Shown: positions 50,906 through 59,632 of the stretch, piece after piece
Numbering within the stretch: position 1 is the first letter of the stretch
How the letters are laid out: every line of letters starts with the position of its first letter
Assembly (NCBI GenBank): GCA_944386805.1
Contig: CALXCO010000005.1
Span: 26,980-90,979, forward strand
Direction of reading: 5' to 3'
DNA: 64,000 nt
Source: an uncultured Clostridia bacterium
Lineage (GTDB): Bacteria > Bacillota > Clostridia > Oscillospirales > Ruminococcaceae
The notes under the pieces: model-generated
Seen by the model: only the letters and a program-made list of their open reading frames with translations
What the model was told of the DNA's origin: nothing
Database searches by the model: none
Made by a program: the position numbers and the translations under genes

Positions 50906-53236
50906 TCAGAGGTCAAGCGTATAGGTTTCACCGGAAGCAAGGCTGCGCTTCTCGCCGCCCAGCAGCAATCCGTCAACGGCATTTCCTTCGTTGTGGATGG
51001 TGACGCATCCGGGACGGACGGTCACGGCCAGACGGCTTCCCTGCCAGTGGATGGCATAACGCAGTTCGCTCCAGTTGTCCGGCAGATGGGGCGCAATCCG
51101 CAGGCAGCCACGGTACAGACGCACGCCGCCAAAGCCCATGACAACGTCCTGCCAGATGCCGCCCATATTGGCTGCATGGATACCTTCGTTGGAGGAGGTC
51201 ATCTTCTGGCCGAGGTCGGTTGTCAGCGCACCTTCAAACATCTGATAAGAGACGTCGTGCAGGCCCAGGTCGCAGGCAAGGACAGAATGAATCGCCTTGG
51301 AAAGCGAAGAGTCATGCAGGGTGCGTTCTTCGTAGTAATAGTAGTTCTTTTCCTTGATATCGGCCGGGAACAGGTCCTCCTGCTGATAGAGCAGCTCGAC
51401 AACGTCCGCCTGCTTTGCGACCTTGTAGTCGTTGAGCATATGGGAGTTGTAGTCCTGATAAATCAGGCCGACAATCGGGCTTTCCTTGTATTTGCGCAGG
51501 TCGAGGTCTTTCAGGTCAAAGTAGCCGTCAAACTGCGGGATAATCCCCTCTGCGTTCGGCTGCGGCAGGTAGATCAGCGGCAGCTTCTCTTCGATCGAGG
51601 CTTTCAGTTTGGAAAGGTCGCCCAGCTTGTCGCAGAGAGTACGGTACAGCTTTTCATTCAGCTGAGGCAGCTTGCCGGCAATCTCTGCCGCAAGGCTCAT
51701 GTTCAGGTGGACAAGGTAGTTGGTATAGGCATTGTTGTTGACATGCTCCTTGTACTCGTCGGGACCGATGACGTCCGTCAGCTCATAACGGTTCTTGTCG
51801 GCGTTCCATTCCAGACGGCTGTTCCAGAATCTGGCGGTGTCCAGCAGGATCTCATAGCCGCAGCGGTCCATGAAGTCCTGGTCACCGGTCGTCTGATAAT
51901 ACTGCCAGACTGCCAGTGCAATATCGGCGGTGACATGCAGCTCGATCTTGCCGGTCAGGCAATACTGAGGATTGCCGGTGATCGGCTCGACACCCATATA
52001 ATAGGGTGTTACCTCGCCGTCGTCAATCCATGCCGATTCCCAGGGGTACATCGCGCCTTCATAGCCGTTTTCCTTCGCTTTATTGCGCGCACCGATCAGG
52101 CTCTTGAAACGATAGGTCAGCAGCGTTTTGGCGGTGTCGGGCTGTGCGTACATAAAATACGGGAAGATAAAGGTCTCGGTGTCCCAGAAGGAGTGACCTT
52201 TGTATCCTTCGCCGGTCATCGCCTTGGCGCCGATGCCGACACGGGAGTCGTCCTTCTTCACCATGATGTTCAGGTGATAGAGGGCAAAACGGATGCCGAG
52301 CTGATCGAAATCGTTTTCGGAACCGACAAAAATATCCTGGTCTTCCCACAGAGCCGCCCATGCCTTTTCACTCTCTTCAAAGTGTGCATCATAGCTCTTT
52401 TCCAGCACTTTCTCAAATGCTGCAAGGCTCTCCGGCTGCAGGCGTTTTTCTGCCTCTTCAACTGCAACGCCGTCATATGCCAGATCGCGGGTGGAATGAA
52501 CTGCCGAAATCTTATCGAAAGTGAATTTCTCGCCGGCAACAACCTCGGCGGTCAGTTCGGTCAGCAGCTTTCTGCGGTCGTTCATCGAACGGGTCTTGCC
52601 CTCTGCAAGCAGAGCTGTGTGCAGAATGAGTGAGACGCCGGACTGTTCGGTCTTGCAGGGATATTCCAGAATCTTGCCGCCGTATACCCGTTTGTCCCCT
52701 TCGGAAAGGTGCTGGGAGCCGTGGTTGGAAACGGTGCCGTCGACGCCGGTGACGACTTTCAGACGGATGTCCGAATCGGTCTCCAGTTCAACCCGCGTGC
52801 CCATCAGATGATCGTCTGCCATCGAAACAAAACGTTTGAAGGTAAAACGGACGTTTTTGCCGTCGCGGGTGTGCAGGGTGACTTTACGGGTCAGTTCGCC
52901 GTTTTTGAGGTTCAGGGTACGGCTGTAATCGGTCGTGTCGCATTCCGACATCGAAAAACGGGTATCGTCGACCCAGATGTCCATCCAGGTCAGGTCGGGA
53001 AGATTGGGAAGCTCGGTTACTTCGTTTTCGTCGAATTTATTGAAGGTTCCGGTCACAAACAGACCTCTCGTCTCACCGACGTAGCGTTCCTCCAACGCTG
53101 CACGCTGGCCGATATATCCGTTGCCCAGCGCAAAAATTGCCTCGCATTTGCCGAGATAACGGGAATCAAACGCACTTTCCTCTACCAGCCAGTTTTTCAG
53201 GGAGCCGGTACCTTTGTTATACTGCATCATTTCCAT
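50906..53236 (-). CDS. glycoside hydrolase family 65 phosphorylase (second of two)
   Basis: 776-residue GH65 enzyme. It carries catalytic Glu in VIGPDEYKEH (E494), YKGHSFWDTETFIFPYF and the phosphate loop SNEGIHAANMGGIWQD. It has the N-terminal super-beta-sandwich, (alpha/alpha)6 barrel and short C-terminal beta layers of the family. The ATG at 53236 lies 9 nt from AAAGGAG. It is only distantly similar to its neighbour, so the two probably have different linkage specificity. First enzyme gene after the importer. No beta-phosphoglucomutase gene, the usual partner, is nearby. Confidence 0.93.
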   Translation of the reverse strand: MEMMQYNKGTGSLKNWLVEESAFDSRYLGKCEAIFALGNGYIGQRAALEERYVGETRGLFVTGTFNKFDENEVTELPNLPDLTWMDIWVDDTRFSMSECDTTDYSRTLNLKNGELTRKVTLHTRDGKNVRFTFKRFVSMADDHLMGTRVELETDSDIRLKVVTGVDGTVSNHGSQHLSEGDKRVYGGKILEYPCKTEQSGVSLILHTALLAEGKTRSMNDRRKLLTELTAEVVAGEKFTFDKISAVHSTRDLAYDGVAVEEAEKRLQPESLAAFEKVLEKSYDAHFEESEKAWAALWEDQDIFVGSENDFDQLGIRFALYHLNIMVKKDDSRVGIGAKAMTGEGYKGHSFWDTETFIFPYFMYAQPDTAKTLLTYRFKSLIGARNKAKENGYEGAMYPWESAWIDDGEVTPYYMGVEPITGNPQYCLTGKIELHVTADIALAVWQYYQTTGDQDFMDRCGYEILLDTARFWNSRLEWNADKNRYELTDVIGPDEYKEHVNNNAYTNYLVHLNMSLAAEIAGKLPQLNEKLYRTLCDKLGDLSKLKASIEEKLPLIYLPQPNAEGIIPQFDGYFDLKDLDLRKYKESPIVGLIYQDYNSHMLNDYKVAKQADVVELLYQQEDLFPADIKEKNYYYYEERTLHDSSLSKAIHSVLACDLGLHDVSYQMFEGALTTDLGQKMTSSNEGIHAANMGGIWQDVVMGFGGVRLYRGCLRIAPHLPDNWSELRYAIHWQGSRLAVTVRPGCVTIHNEGNAVDGLLLGGEKRSLASGETYTLDL

Positions 53237-53364
53237 AGTGGGAAACTCCTTTCGGATATCCGAAATATTTTTTTGCACTTTTCCTGTAAAAATTGCGCCG
53301 TCCCGCCCGGCGCTCTCTCTGTCATATCATGCGGGAAAAAAAGGCAATTCTGCCATTTACCAGG

Positions 53365-53392
53365 ATTCCCGGCAGCACAGACTGCCGGGAAT
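53365..53392 (-). repeat. intercistronic hairpin between permease and GH65 genes
   Basis: 11-bp perfect arms ATTCCCGGCAG and complement around six bases, no T-run. Confidence 0.65.
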
Positions 53393-53413
53393 CACAGATA
53401 TCGGGAATATCAC

Positions 53414-54265
53414 TCAGTTCTTCATGCCCGAAGTCGCAACCGACTGCTGGACCTGCTCCTGTGCACACATGTACAGCAGGATGCCGGGAAGAACAACGAT
53501 GGTCAGCGCTGCAAACATCTTGGTATAGTCATACGAGAACGACTGGTTGAAGAACTGCAGTGCGACCGGGAGGGTACGGTTCTTTTCGCTCGAAGTGAGC
53601 AGAGCCGCATAAAAGTATTCGTTCCAGTTGCCGAGGAACATCAGGATGCCTGCCGTCGCAAGGCCGCTCTTTGCAAGCGGGAAGTTGATCGACCAGAAGG
53701 TGCGGAAAAAGCCCGCGCCGTCCAGCATCGCCGATTCATCCAGCTCCTTGGGAATCGAGAGGAAGGTACCTCTGAGCAGGAACATCGACATCGCCATGCC
53801 GCTGGAGAGGTAAACCAATGTGACACCGGTCTTGGTGTCGTAGAGGTTGAAGTTGACAATCAGCTGCATAATCGGCTGTGCCTTGGAGTGGCCGGGAACC
53901 AGCATCGTGATGGTAAACAGCGCAAACAGAATGCCACGGCCGGGGAAACGGTATTTGGCCAGAACATAGCCGCCCATTGCGTAAAACAGCAGGGATACCG
54001 CAGTGGATACAACTGAAATCAGCAGCGAGTTGAAAAAGTAGAGCAGGAAGTTGTACTGCTCAAACAGGTAACGATACGCCTCTGCACCGACAGAAAAGCT
54101 GCTCGGCACCGTAAACGCACCGCCCAGAATCTCGGCGTTGGTTTTGAACGACGAGATGACGACCCAGATGATCGGGAAAATGGACACCACCACGGTAAAA
54201 ATCATGACGATGTACATCATTATACGGGTCAGGACCCAACGGAAATCTTTCTTTCCTGTTACCAT
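53414..54265 (-). CDS. ABC transporter permease, MalG type
   Basis: 283-residue CUT1 permease with six transmembrane helices and the EAA-like loop ESAMLDGAGFFRTFWSINFP. The ATG at 54265 is at proper distance from GAAAGGA, whereas the one at 54274 touches it. The C-terminus VQQSVATSGMKN is usual for this group. It pairs with the MalF-type permease just upstream. The operon has no ATPase gene. Confidence 0.92.
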   Translation of the reverse strand: MVTGKKDFRWVLTRIMMYIVMIFTVVVSIFPIIWVVISSFKTNAEILGGAFTVPSSFSVGAEAYRYLFEQYNFLLYFFNSLLISVVSTAVSLLFYAMGGYVLAKYRFPGRGILFALFTITMLVPGHSKAQPIMQLIVNFNLYDTKTGVTLVYLSSGMAMSMFLLRGTFLSIPKELDESAMLDGAGFFRTFWSINFPLAKSGLATAGILMFLGNWNEYFYAALLTSSEKNRTLPVALQFFNQSFSYDYTKMFAALTIVVLPGILLYMCAQEQVQQSVATSGMKN

Positions 54266-54319
54266 TCTTTCCATTCCTTTCTGGCGGATACCGCATCCAG
54301 CGGAACCCGTTGCTCGAAA

Positions 54320-55219
54320 TCAGCTCAGCGAAGATTCGCCCATGCGGAAGACCTTGTTGACTACCGCAAGGATGATCAGCCCGAAGATGAACATGATGAC
54401 ACCGATTGCGTTTGCATAACCGTAGTTGTAATCGGTGATCGCGCGTACCAGCAGTACCGACAGCGACATCGTGTCGTCGCCAGGTCCGCCGGCAGTTGTC
54501 AGTGCGATGCATTCATACATCGAGATACGGGAAGTAATCGAGCAGAGAATGGCCGTTCCGACTGCATTGCGGCAGAGCGGCAGGTGAATATAACGGGTCA
54601 TCTGCCAGCCTGTGCAGCCATCCAGATGGGCAGCTTCGTCCAGCTCGGTCGGAATCGCCATCAGGTCCTGCAATACGACCAGCGTGACAATAACCGCGTA
54701 GAAAAGCCAGGTGAAGGTAACCGCCCAGAATGCGGCCGGCGAGGTGTAAAACCACTGGAGGTGGAAGTTGGGAAAAATCTTGCGGATTGCGCCGTTGAGC
54801 AGGCCGACATTATCATCAAAAATAAAACGGTAAATCAGTGCCCAGGCCGCTGCCGAAATGACGTTCGGAATCATAAAGACCGCACGGGTAAACTTCCAGC
54901 CTTTGGGATGATGGTACAGGACAAACGCGACCAGTACGCCGAAGCCGACGTGCAGGGTCATTGCGATAATTGACCAGTAGAGAAGGTTTTTAAGGGAGAT
55001 CGCAGCCGCAGAGTTGGTAAATACACGGACATAGTTGCTTACACCGTTAAACGTCGGGTCATTGAATCCGTCCCACTTTGTAAACGATGTCCAGAGCATC
55101 GTCCAGATCGGCTGAACATAAAACATTGCGAAGATCACAACAGTCGGCAGCAAAAACAGATAAATCCATTTGAAATACCGTTTTTCTACTTTTCCATACG
55201 GCTGTTTGACTTTTGCCAT
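54320..55219 (-). CDS. ABC transporter permease, MalF type
   Basis: 299-residue CUT1 permease with six transmembrane helices (first LFLLPTVVIFAMFYVQPIWT) and the coupling loop DEAAHLDGCTGWQMTRYIHL. GAAAGGA precedes the start. Second gene of the LacI-controlled operon; it forms the channel with the MalG-type protein. Confidence 0.92.
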   Translation of the reverse strand: MAKVKQPYGKVEKRYFKWIYLFLLPTVVIFAMFYVQPIWTMLWTSFTKWDGFNDPTFNGVSNYVRVFTNSAAAISLKNLLYWSIIAMTLHVGFGVLVAFVLYHHPKGWKFTRAVFMIPNVISAAAWALIYRFIFDDNVGLLNGAIRKIFPNFHLQWFYTSPAAFWAVTFTWLFYAVIVTLVVLQDLMAIPTELDEAAHLDGCTGWQMTRYIHLPLCRNAVGTAILCSITSRISMYECIALTTAGGPGDDTMSLSVLLVRAITDYNYGYANAIGVIMFIFGLIILAVVNKVFRMGESSLS

Positions 55220-55256
55220 GATGACTCATCCTTTCTGTATTATCCCTTCCGGGAAG

Positions 55257-55284
55257 GCGGGGGAGAAGTCCTCTTCTCCCCCGC
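55257..55284 (-). repeat. intercistronic hairpin after the binding-protein gene
   Basis: 12-bp perfect arms GCGGGGGAGAAG and CTTCTCCCCCGC around four bases, no T-run, between the binding-protein and MalF-type genes. Confidence 0.78.
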
Positions 55285-55298
55285 TGACAGCCGCATGA

Positions 55299-56660
55299 TT
55301 ATGCTTTGGTCTCTTCCGATTTGACGGTCAGGGTGTCGCAGAACTCTTCAGGAGTGATCGCACCGTTGACCAGCTGGGTCAGCTCATTCGCCAGAACGCT
55401 GTTTGCAACAGAGTCGGGCATGATGGACGCGATGGTCGGAACCAGTACGGTCTCATCGGTCAGTTTCTCGGTCTGCTCTTTCAGCAGCTGGTTCTCGTCC
55501 AGAGAAGCAAGATAGTCTTCAGAGGATTCGAGGTTCGGAATCTGGCAGCCTTCGGTCAGGGCAAACTGTTCCAGCTCTTCCGGGCTGTAGATGAATTCCA
55601 TGAATGCCTTTGCAGCTTCCAGCTCACCTTCAGAAGAGTAGTTGTTGGTCAGGAACCATCTGCCGTAAGCCTTGGTGTTGCACATTGCGATGTTGCCGGG
55701 ATAGTAGTCAGCATGGACGTTTGCACCGTCAAAGCCGTTGGACCAGTTCGCAGAACCGCTCTCGCTGAACTCGGAGTTCATCCAGGTACCGTTGCAGATA
55801 ACGGCGGAGTTGCCGCTCATGAAGTCGTTTGCAGCGTCAGCGTATGCTTTGCCGATATAGGCCGAACCGCCGGTCTTGTTCCAGATGTCAACCAGTTTGG
55901 TAACAGCCGAAATCATCCATTCGGTGTTGTAATCATAGCACTTGCTGCCGTCGTATTCCTGCAGCCATTCGGTGCCGCCCTCTTCGTTGGCAACCAGTGC
56001 GGTCAGGAACAGCATCGTGGTCCATGCGTTGTCAACTGTCTGCCATGCAATGTTCTGGCCGTCCAGCGATTCAATAAACTCATCAACGCTCATATCGGCG
56101 ATGTTCTTGTCCGGGCTATAGTTTGCGCCGTTGTAGTACAGGCCGGTGGTGGAAACGGTTACGATCGGCACGCCAACGACCGAGCCATCTTCCTGGGTCG
56201 AGTAGTCAACAGAAGAATCCAGGCACAGATCAATGATGCCGGACTCGTTCAGCCAGTCTTTGGTATCATAGTACAGTTTCTGAGGAATCAGAACGGTGTC
56301 GATCCAGTCGGCGGTGGTGCCGGAAATCAGAACAGGCAGTTTGCCGGACTGAGCCAGGGTAGACATCTTGTCGCTGTAAGAAGCCTCAACGACCTCTTCC
56401 AGCTGAATCTCATACTGGCCGTCGTATTTTTCGTTGAACCGCTCAACTGCAGGTTCAAAGTAGGTTGCGCCGACGTTCTCACCGCAATAGTAGGTAGGAA
56501 GGGTCAGAACAACTTCTTCACCGGAAGCAGCGCTGCTGGAATCGGTGCTGCCGGAAGCCGTGTTGTCAGAGCCGCTGGTGCTGCTGGAAGAGTTTCCGCA
56601 GGAAGCCAGAGAAGCAGCGAGGGCAACAAGGGTCAAACAGACAAGAATACGTTTTTTCAT
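55299..56660 (-). CDS. substrate-binding lipoprotein of the GH65 importer
   Basis: 453-residue lipoprotein. Lipobox SLASC (Cys21), Ser/Thr/Gly linker to about residue 46, then a CUT1 binding domain (VVLTLPTYYCGENVGATYFE) with aromatic residues suited to sugar stacking (WQTVDNAWTTM). AGGAGG lies before the ATG. It heads the operon, under two LacI-type operators. The GH65 genes suggest an alpha-glucoside such as trehalose, kojibiose or nigerose as ligand; this is inference. Confidence 0.92.
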   Translation of the reverse strand: MKKRILVCLTLVALAASLASCGNSSSSTSGSDNTASGSTDSSSAASGEEVVLTLPTYYCGENVGATYFEPAVERFNEKYDGQYEIQLEEVVEASYSDKMSTLAQSGKLPVLISGTTADWIDTVLIPQKLYYDTKDWLNESGIIDLCLDSSVDYSTQEDGSVVGVPIVTVSTTGLYYNGANYSPDKNIADMSVDEFIESLDGQNIAWQTVDNAWTTMLFLTALVANEEGGTEWLQEYDGSKCYDYNTEWMISAVTKLVDIWNKTGGSAYIGKAYADAANDFMSGNSAVICNGTWMNSEFSESGSANWSNGFDGANVHADYYPGNIAMCNTKAYGRWFLTNNYSSEGELEAAKAFMEFIYSPEELEQFALTEGCQIPNLESSEDYLASLDENQLLKEQTEKLTDETVLVPTIASIMPDSVANSVLANELTQLVNGAITPEEFCDTLTVKSEETKA

Positions 56661-56788
56661 TTTGTTTTCCTCCTAAAATTTAAGTTTTTGAAGAGCTATT
56701 TATCTGCAGCCAAAAGGCATTGCATTCATAAAATCAGGCAACAGGATCTGGAATGTTTGCGTTAACATTGTTCGGTACTGTGCCACAG

Positions 56789-56817
56789 TTTATACATTGG
56801 TCGAATTCAAAAACGTT
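56789..56817 (-). promoter_or_regulatory. promoter of the GH65 importer operon
   Basis: Minus strand -10 TATAAA with a weak -35 that overlaps operator O1. A bound repressor would cover the -35 region. Confidence 0.45.
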
Positions 56818-56821
56818 TTTG
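56808..56821. promoter_or_regulatory. LacI-type operator O1
   Basis: Perfect 14-bp palindrome CAAAAACGTTTTTG at the -35 region of the binding-protein promoter. Confidence 0.8.
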
Positions 56822-56848
56822 TAAACCAGCAAAAAAATAAAAAGATGT

Positions 56849-56864
56849 ACAAAAACGTTTTTGT
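56849..56864. promoter_or_regulatory. LacI-type operator O2
   Basis: Perfect 16-bp palindrome ACAAAAACGTTTTTGT, centre 42 bp (four helical turns) from O1. It lies upstream of the promoter and just beyond the 3' end of the LacI gene. Confidence 0.8.
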
Positions 56865-56904
56865 GCCCGACCAAAAAAGAAAGCTGATCAAATCAGCATC
56901 CTTT

Positions 56905-58059
56905 TCAGCATTCTTCAGCATATTCCCTGCTCCACGGCGTCATTATGCTTCCGTGCTCAGCCAGATCGTGTCCTTTTGCACAGTCTCTGTTCCATGGCGG
57001 CGCTACACTTCCACGTTCAACCAGATGATACGGCAGCAGGACCTCTTTTTCCTCCACCTGACCATTCATCATCCGGTTCAGCAGCCGCGCAGCAGCGTAC
57101 CCTTTCGACTCCAGGTCCTGATCAATCGTAGTCAGTCCCGGATAGATAAACCGGCCGCTCGCCATGCCATCATATCCGACAACCGAAAAATCGTCCGGTA
57201 CAGAAAACCCCCTCTTCTGAATCGTCCGGATTGCGGTAATCGCGATCAGGTCCGACATACAAAGAAAGGCAGTCGCACGACTTTTCCCGTACTTTCCCAG
57301 GTAGTTGGTAACCACCTTTTCCGTCAGGTCTTCACGGAAATCGGTATACAGAACGTCTTCGCTCCGCAGCTGCATTTCCCGTGCGCTGTAGGCCTCGTAT
57401 ACGCCCGCCAGTCGCTCCAGACAGACCGTCGCAACCTTTCTGCCGTTGAGCACCACAATCTCCCGGTGACCTGCATCCAGCAGATACTCGGTCAGCATCC
57501 GGAAAGACTCGATATTATCGGTCCCGACATAGCCGACATTTTCACCGAGCACCCTCGTATCGACCGTTACACAGGGTAAGGTCGACTCAGACAATGCCTT
57601 GTAATAATTGTCGGTCGTCTGCAATCCGAACAGCAGTGCTCCGCCCAGACGGTGTTCCCGGCAAAACTGTTCATATGTCTTGCGGTTTTGCAGCTCGCTG
57701 GAATAGACATACACCGGCATGTCCAGATTCCGTTCAATCGCATAACGGCATGCGCCGCACATGATCAGAAACGAGGAATCTTCCATCGTATGCTGCATGA
57801 ATACCCGGCCATCGGGTTCCCGTCCGCCAATTCGTTCGCTCAGCAGCTGGGACAGAATCAATGCCATGCCGGAGCTCTTTTTGGAGGAGAGGTTTTTTGC
57901 AGACAAAGTCGGGCTATAGCCGACTTCCTTTGCAATCCGCAAAATTCTTTCGCGGGTTTCCGGCTTAATATCCGGATAGTTGTTAAAAGCTCTTGAAACC
58001 GTTCCAGCCGACACGCCGGAAAGTTTCGCGACTTCCTTGATCGACGCGGCCAGTTTCAT
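56905..58059 (-). CDS. LacI-family transcriptional repressor
   Basis: 384-residue regulator. The N-terminal LacI HTH is SIKEVAKLSGVSAGTVSRAF followed by the hinge helix YSPTLSAKNLSS. A periplasmic-binding-like effector domain follows, with FSVVGYDGMASGRFIYPGLT near the end. The start ATG at 58059 follows GAGGA. It lies directly upstream of the importer operon on the same strand and carries an operator just before its own start. The C-terminus is about 25 residues longer than usual because of a 60-bp tandem duplication. It likely represses in the absence of the imported disaccharide. Confidence 0.92.
   Translation of the reverse strand: MKLAASIKEVAKLSGVSAGTVSRAFNNYPDIKPETRERILRIAKEVGYSPTLSAKNLSSKKSSGMALILSQLLSERIGGREPDGRVFMQHTMEDSSFLIMCGACRYAIERNLDMPVYVYSSELQNRKTYEQFCREHRLGGALLFGLQTTDNYYKALSESTLPCVTVDTRVLGENVGYVGTDNIESFRMLTEYLLDAGHREIVVLNGRKVATVCLERLAGVYEAYSAREMQLRSEDVLYTDFREDLTEKVVTNYLGKYGKSRATAFLCMSDLIAITAIRTIQKRGFSVPDDFSVVGYDGMASGRFIYPGLTTIDQDLESKGYAAARLLNRMMNGQVEEKEVLLPYHLVERGSVAPPWNRDCAKGHDLAEHGSIMTPWSREYAEEC
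56918..57036. repeat. imperfect 60-bp tandem duplication at the 3' end of the LacI gene
   Basis: Two units offset by exactly 60 bp match at about 35 of 49 aligned bases, starting at 56918 and 56978. They encode LVERGSVAPPWNRDCAKGHD and the diverged copy LAEHGSIMTPWSREYAEEC. Confidence 0.75.
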
Positions 58060-58069
58060 CACATCCTCG

Positions 58070-58079
58070 AAAACGTTTT
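58070..58079. promoter_or_regulatory. LacI-type operator O3 at the repressor gene
   Basis: AAAACGTTTT core (flanked G and GC) between the promoter and the start codon of the LacI gene, matching O1 and O2. Suggests autoregulation. Confidence 0.7.
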
Positions 58080-58088
58080 TGCACTTAT

Positions 58089-58117
58089 AATATAACTGAT
58101 TCGTCACACATTGTCAA
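58089..58117 (-). promoter_or_regulatory. promoter of the LacI gene
   Basis: Minus strand: TTGACA, 17-bp spacer, TATATT. O3 sits at the predicted start site. Confidence 0.7.
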
Positions 58118-58225
58118 TAGATTTTCGTTGTTTTTGTACAACAGCACAATTTTGTCAAGCTCGTTTCGACACTTCATACAATTTCCATTTTTTACCGTTC
58201 CGGAGATCCCCAAACAAACGCAAAA

Positions 58226-58256
58226 GACCTCTCATACCTTTTCGGTACAAGAGGTC
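58226..58256 (-). terminator. terminator of the malic enzyme gene
   Basis: Minus strand GACCTCT pairs with AGAGGTC, an inner GTACC/GGTA stem extends it, and TTTTG follows. Confidence 0.8.
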
Positions 58257-58288
58257 CTCGCCCTTTGAGAATAACTAAAAAATCTACA

Positions 58289-59464
58289 TTAAATCCGTGC
58301 AACGCCGCTCCGGCGTGCTGCCTCGGCAACCGCTTTTGCTACTGCCGCACCGACACGAGGATCGAATGCTGCCGGAATAATATAATCGGCGTTCAGCTCC
58401 TCATCCGAAATAAGCGAAGCCAGCGCGTCTGCCGCAGCCATCTCCATCTCTTCATTGATATCGCTTGCCCGTACATCAAACGCGCCGCGGAAGATTCCGG
58501 GGAATACCAGTACATTGTTGATCTGGTTGGGGTAGTCGCTCCGTCCGGTCGCGACAACTGCCGCACCGGCTGCCTTTGCATCCTCCGGAAAGATTTCGGG
58601 GGTCGGGTTGGCGCATGCAAAGACAATCGCATTATCTGCCATGCTGCGAACCATCTCGCCAGTTACCGCGCCGGGTGCCGAAACACCGATAAACACGTCG
58701 GCTCCGACCATCGCATCCGCCAGCTTGCCCTGCAAACCGCGGGGATTGGTGATTTCCGCCATCTCCTCTTTAATCCAGTTCATGCCTGCCTGACGGCCTT
58801 TATAGATAATGCCGGTGCGGTCGCAGAGGACCACATCCTTTGCACCGGCGGCAATCAGCAGTTTTGCAATCGCGATTGCGGCAGCGCCTGCCCCATTCAT
58901 CACAATATGAACCTCTTCCAGCTTTTTGCCGGTCAGGCGCAGTGCGTTTTTCAGACCGGCAAGGGTGATGACAGCGGTGCCGTGCTGGTCGTCATGGAAA
59001 ATCGGGATATCACATTTTTCCTTCAGTTTGCGTTCGATCTCAAAGCAGCGGGGTGCCGCGATATCTTCCAGATTGATGCCGCCAAAAGACCCGGACAGCA
59101 GGTAGACGGTGTTGACAAACTCGTCCACGTCCTTGGTTTTGATGCAAAGCGGGAAAGCATCGACGCCGCCGAACGCCTTAAACAGGACGCATTTTCCCTC
59201 CATAACCGGCATGCCGGCTTCCGGTCCGATATCACCCAGGCCCAGCACTGCCGAACCGTCGGTGATGACCGCGCAGAGGTTATGGCGGCGGGTCAGCTCA
59301 TAGCTCTTGCTGGGGTCTTTCTGGATTTCCAGGCAGGGCTGTGCGACACCGGGCGTATACGCAAGCGCAAGGTCCTCTTTGGACGCGACCGGAACGGTCG
59401 GCTGAACTTCAATTTTACCCTTCCACTGCTGATGCAGACGAAGGGATTCTTCGGCATAATTCAT
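58289..59464 (-). CDS. malic enzyme (oxaloacetate-decarboxylating malate dehydrogenase)
   Basis: 391-residue cytosolic enzyme converting malate to pyruvate and CO2 with NAD(P). Conserved blocks are [16 protein letters not shown] (catalytic Tyr), [20 protein letters not shown], the Lys-containing [10 protein letters not shown], the metal-binding [13 protein letters not shown] and the dinucleotide-binding [16 protein letters not shown]. The length is that of the short bacterial form without a phosphotransacetylase domain. A candidate promoter (TTGTAC, 17 bp, TTTATA) lies upstream on the minus strand. Confidence 0.96.
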   Translation of the reverse strand: MNYAEESLRLHQQWKGKIEVQPTVPVASKEDLALAYTPGVAQPCLEIQKDPSKSYELTRRHNLCAVITDGSAVLGLGDIGPEAGMPVMEGKCVLFKAFGGVDAFPLCIKTKDVDEFVNTVYLLSGSFGGINLEDIAAPRCFEIERKLKEKCDIPIFHDDQHGTAVITLAGLKNALRLTGKKLEEVHIVMNGAGAAAIAIAKLLIAAGAKDVVLCDRTGIIYKGRQAGMNWIKEEMAEITNPRGLQGKLADAMVGADVFIGVSAPGAVTGEMVRSMADNAIVFACANPTPEIFPEDAKAAGAAVVATGRSDYPNQINNVLVFPGIFRGAFDVRASDINEEMEMAAADALASLISDEELNADYIIPAAFDPRVGAAVAKAVAEAARRSGVARI

Positions 59465-59596
59465 TGCAAAATCCTCCTTAACCTACAGGCAATTTTTTCT
59501 TTTTGCCCGATCAATGCAGTCTGGCCATCCCATAACAGGATTACAACAGACATTCAGATATAAAGATATAACCTGTCGGCCGTACAATCCGGAATA

Positions 59597-59613
59597 TATG
59601 CGGAATTCGCATA
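59597..59613. promoter_or_regulatory. palindrome upstream of the malic enzyme gene
   Basis: Arms TATGCG and CGCATA around GAATT, upstream of the candidate -35. Possible activator site; regulator unknown. Confidence 0.35.
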
Positions 59614-59632
59614 AAATCAACCGTTTTTTCCG

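Noticed and set aside
48501..50924. Long open frame (about 800 codons) on the plus strand opposite the first GH65 gene
   Set aside because: Its translation has no family features, while the opposite strand encodes a complete GH65 enzyme. High-GC wobble positions commonly open such antisense frames; similar ones at 29503-31716, 50699-52633 and 62828-63922 were rejected for the same reason.
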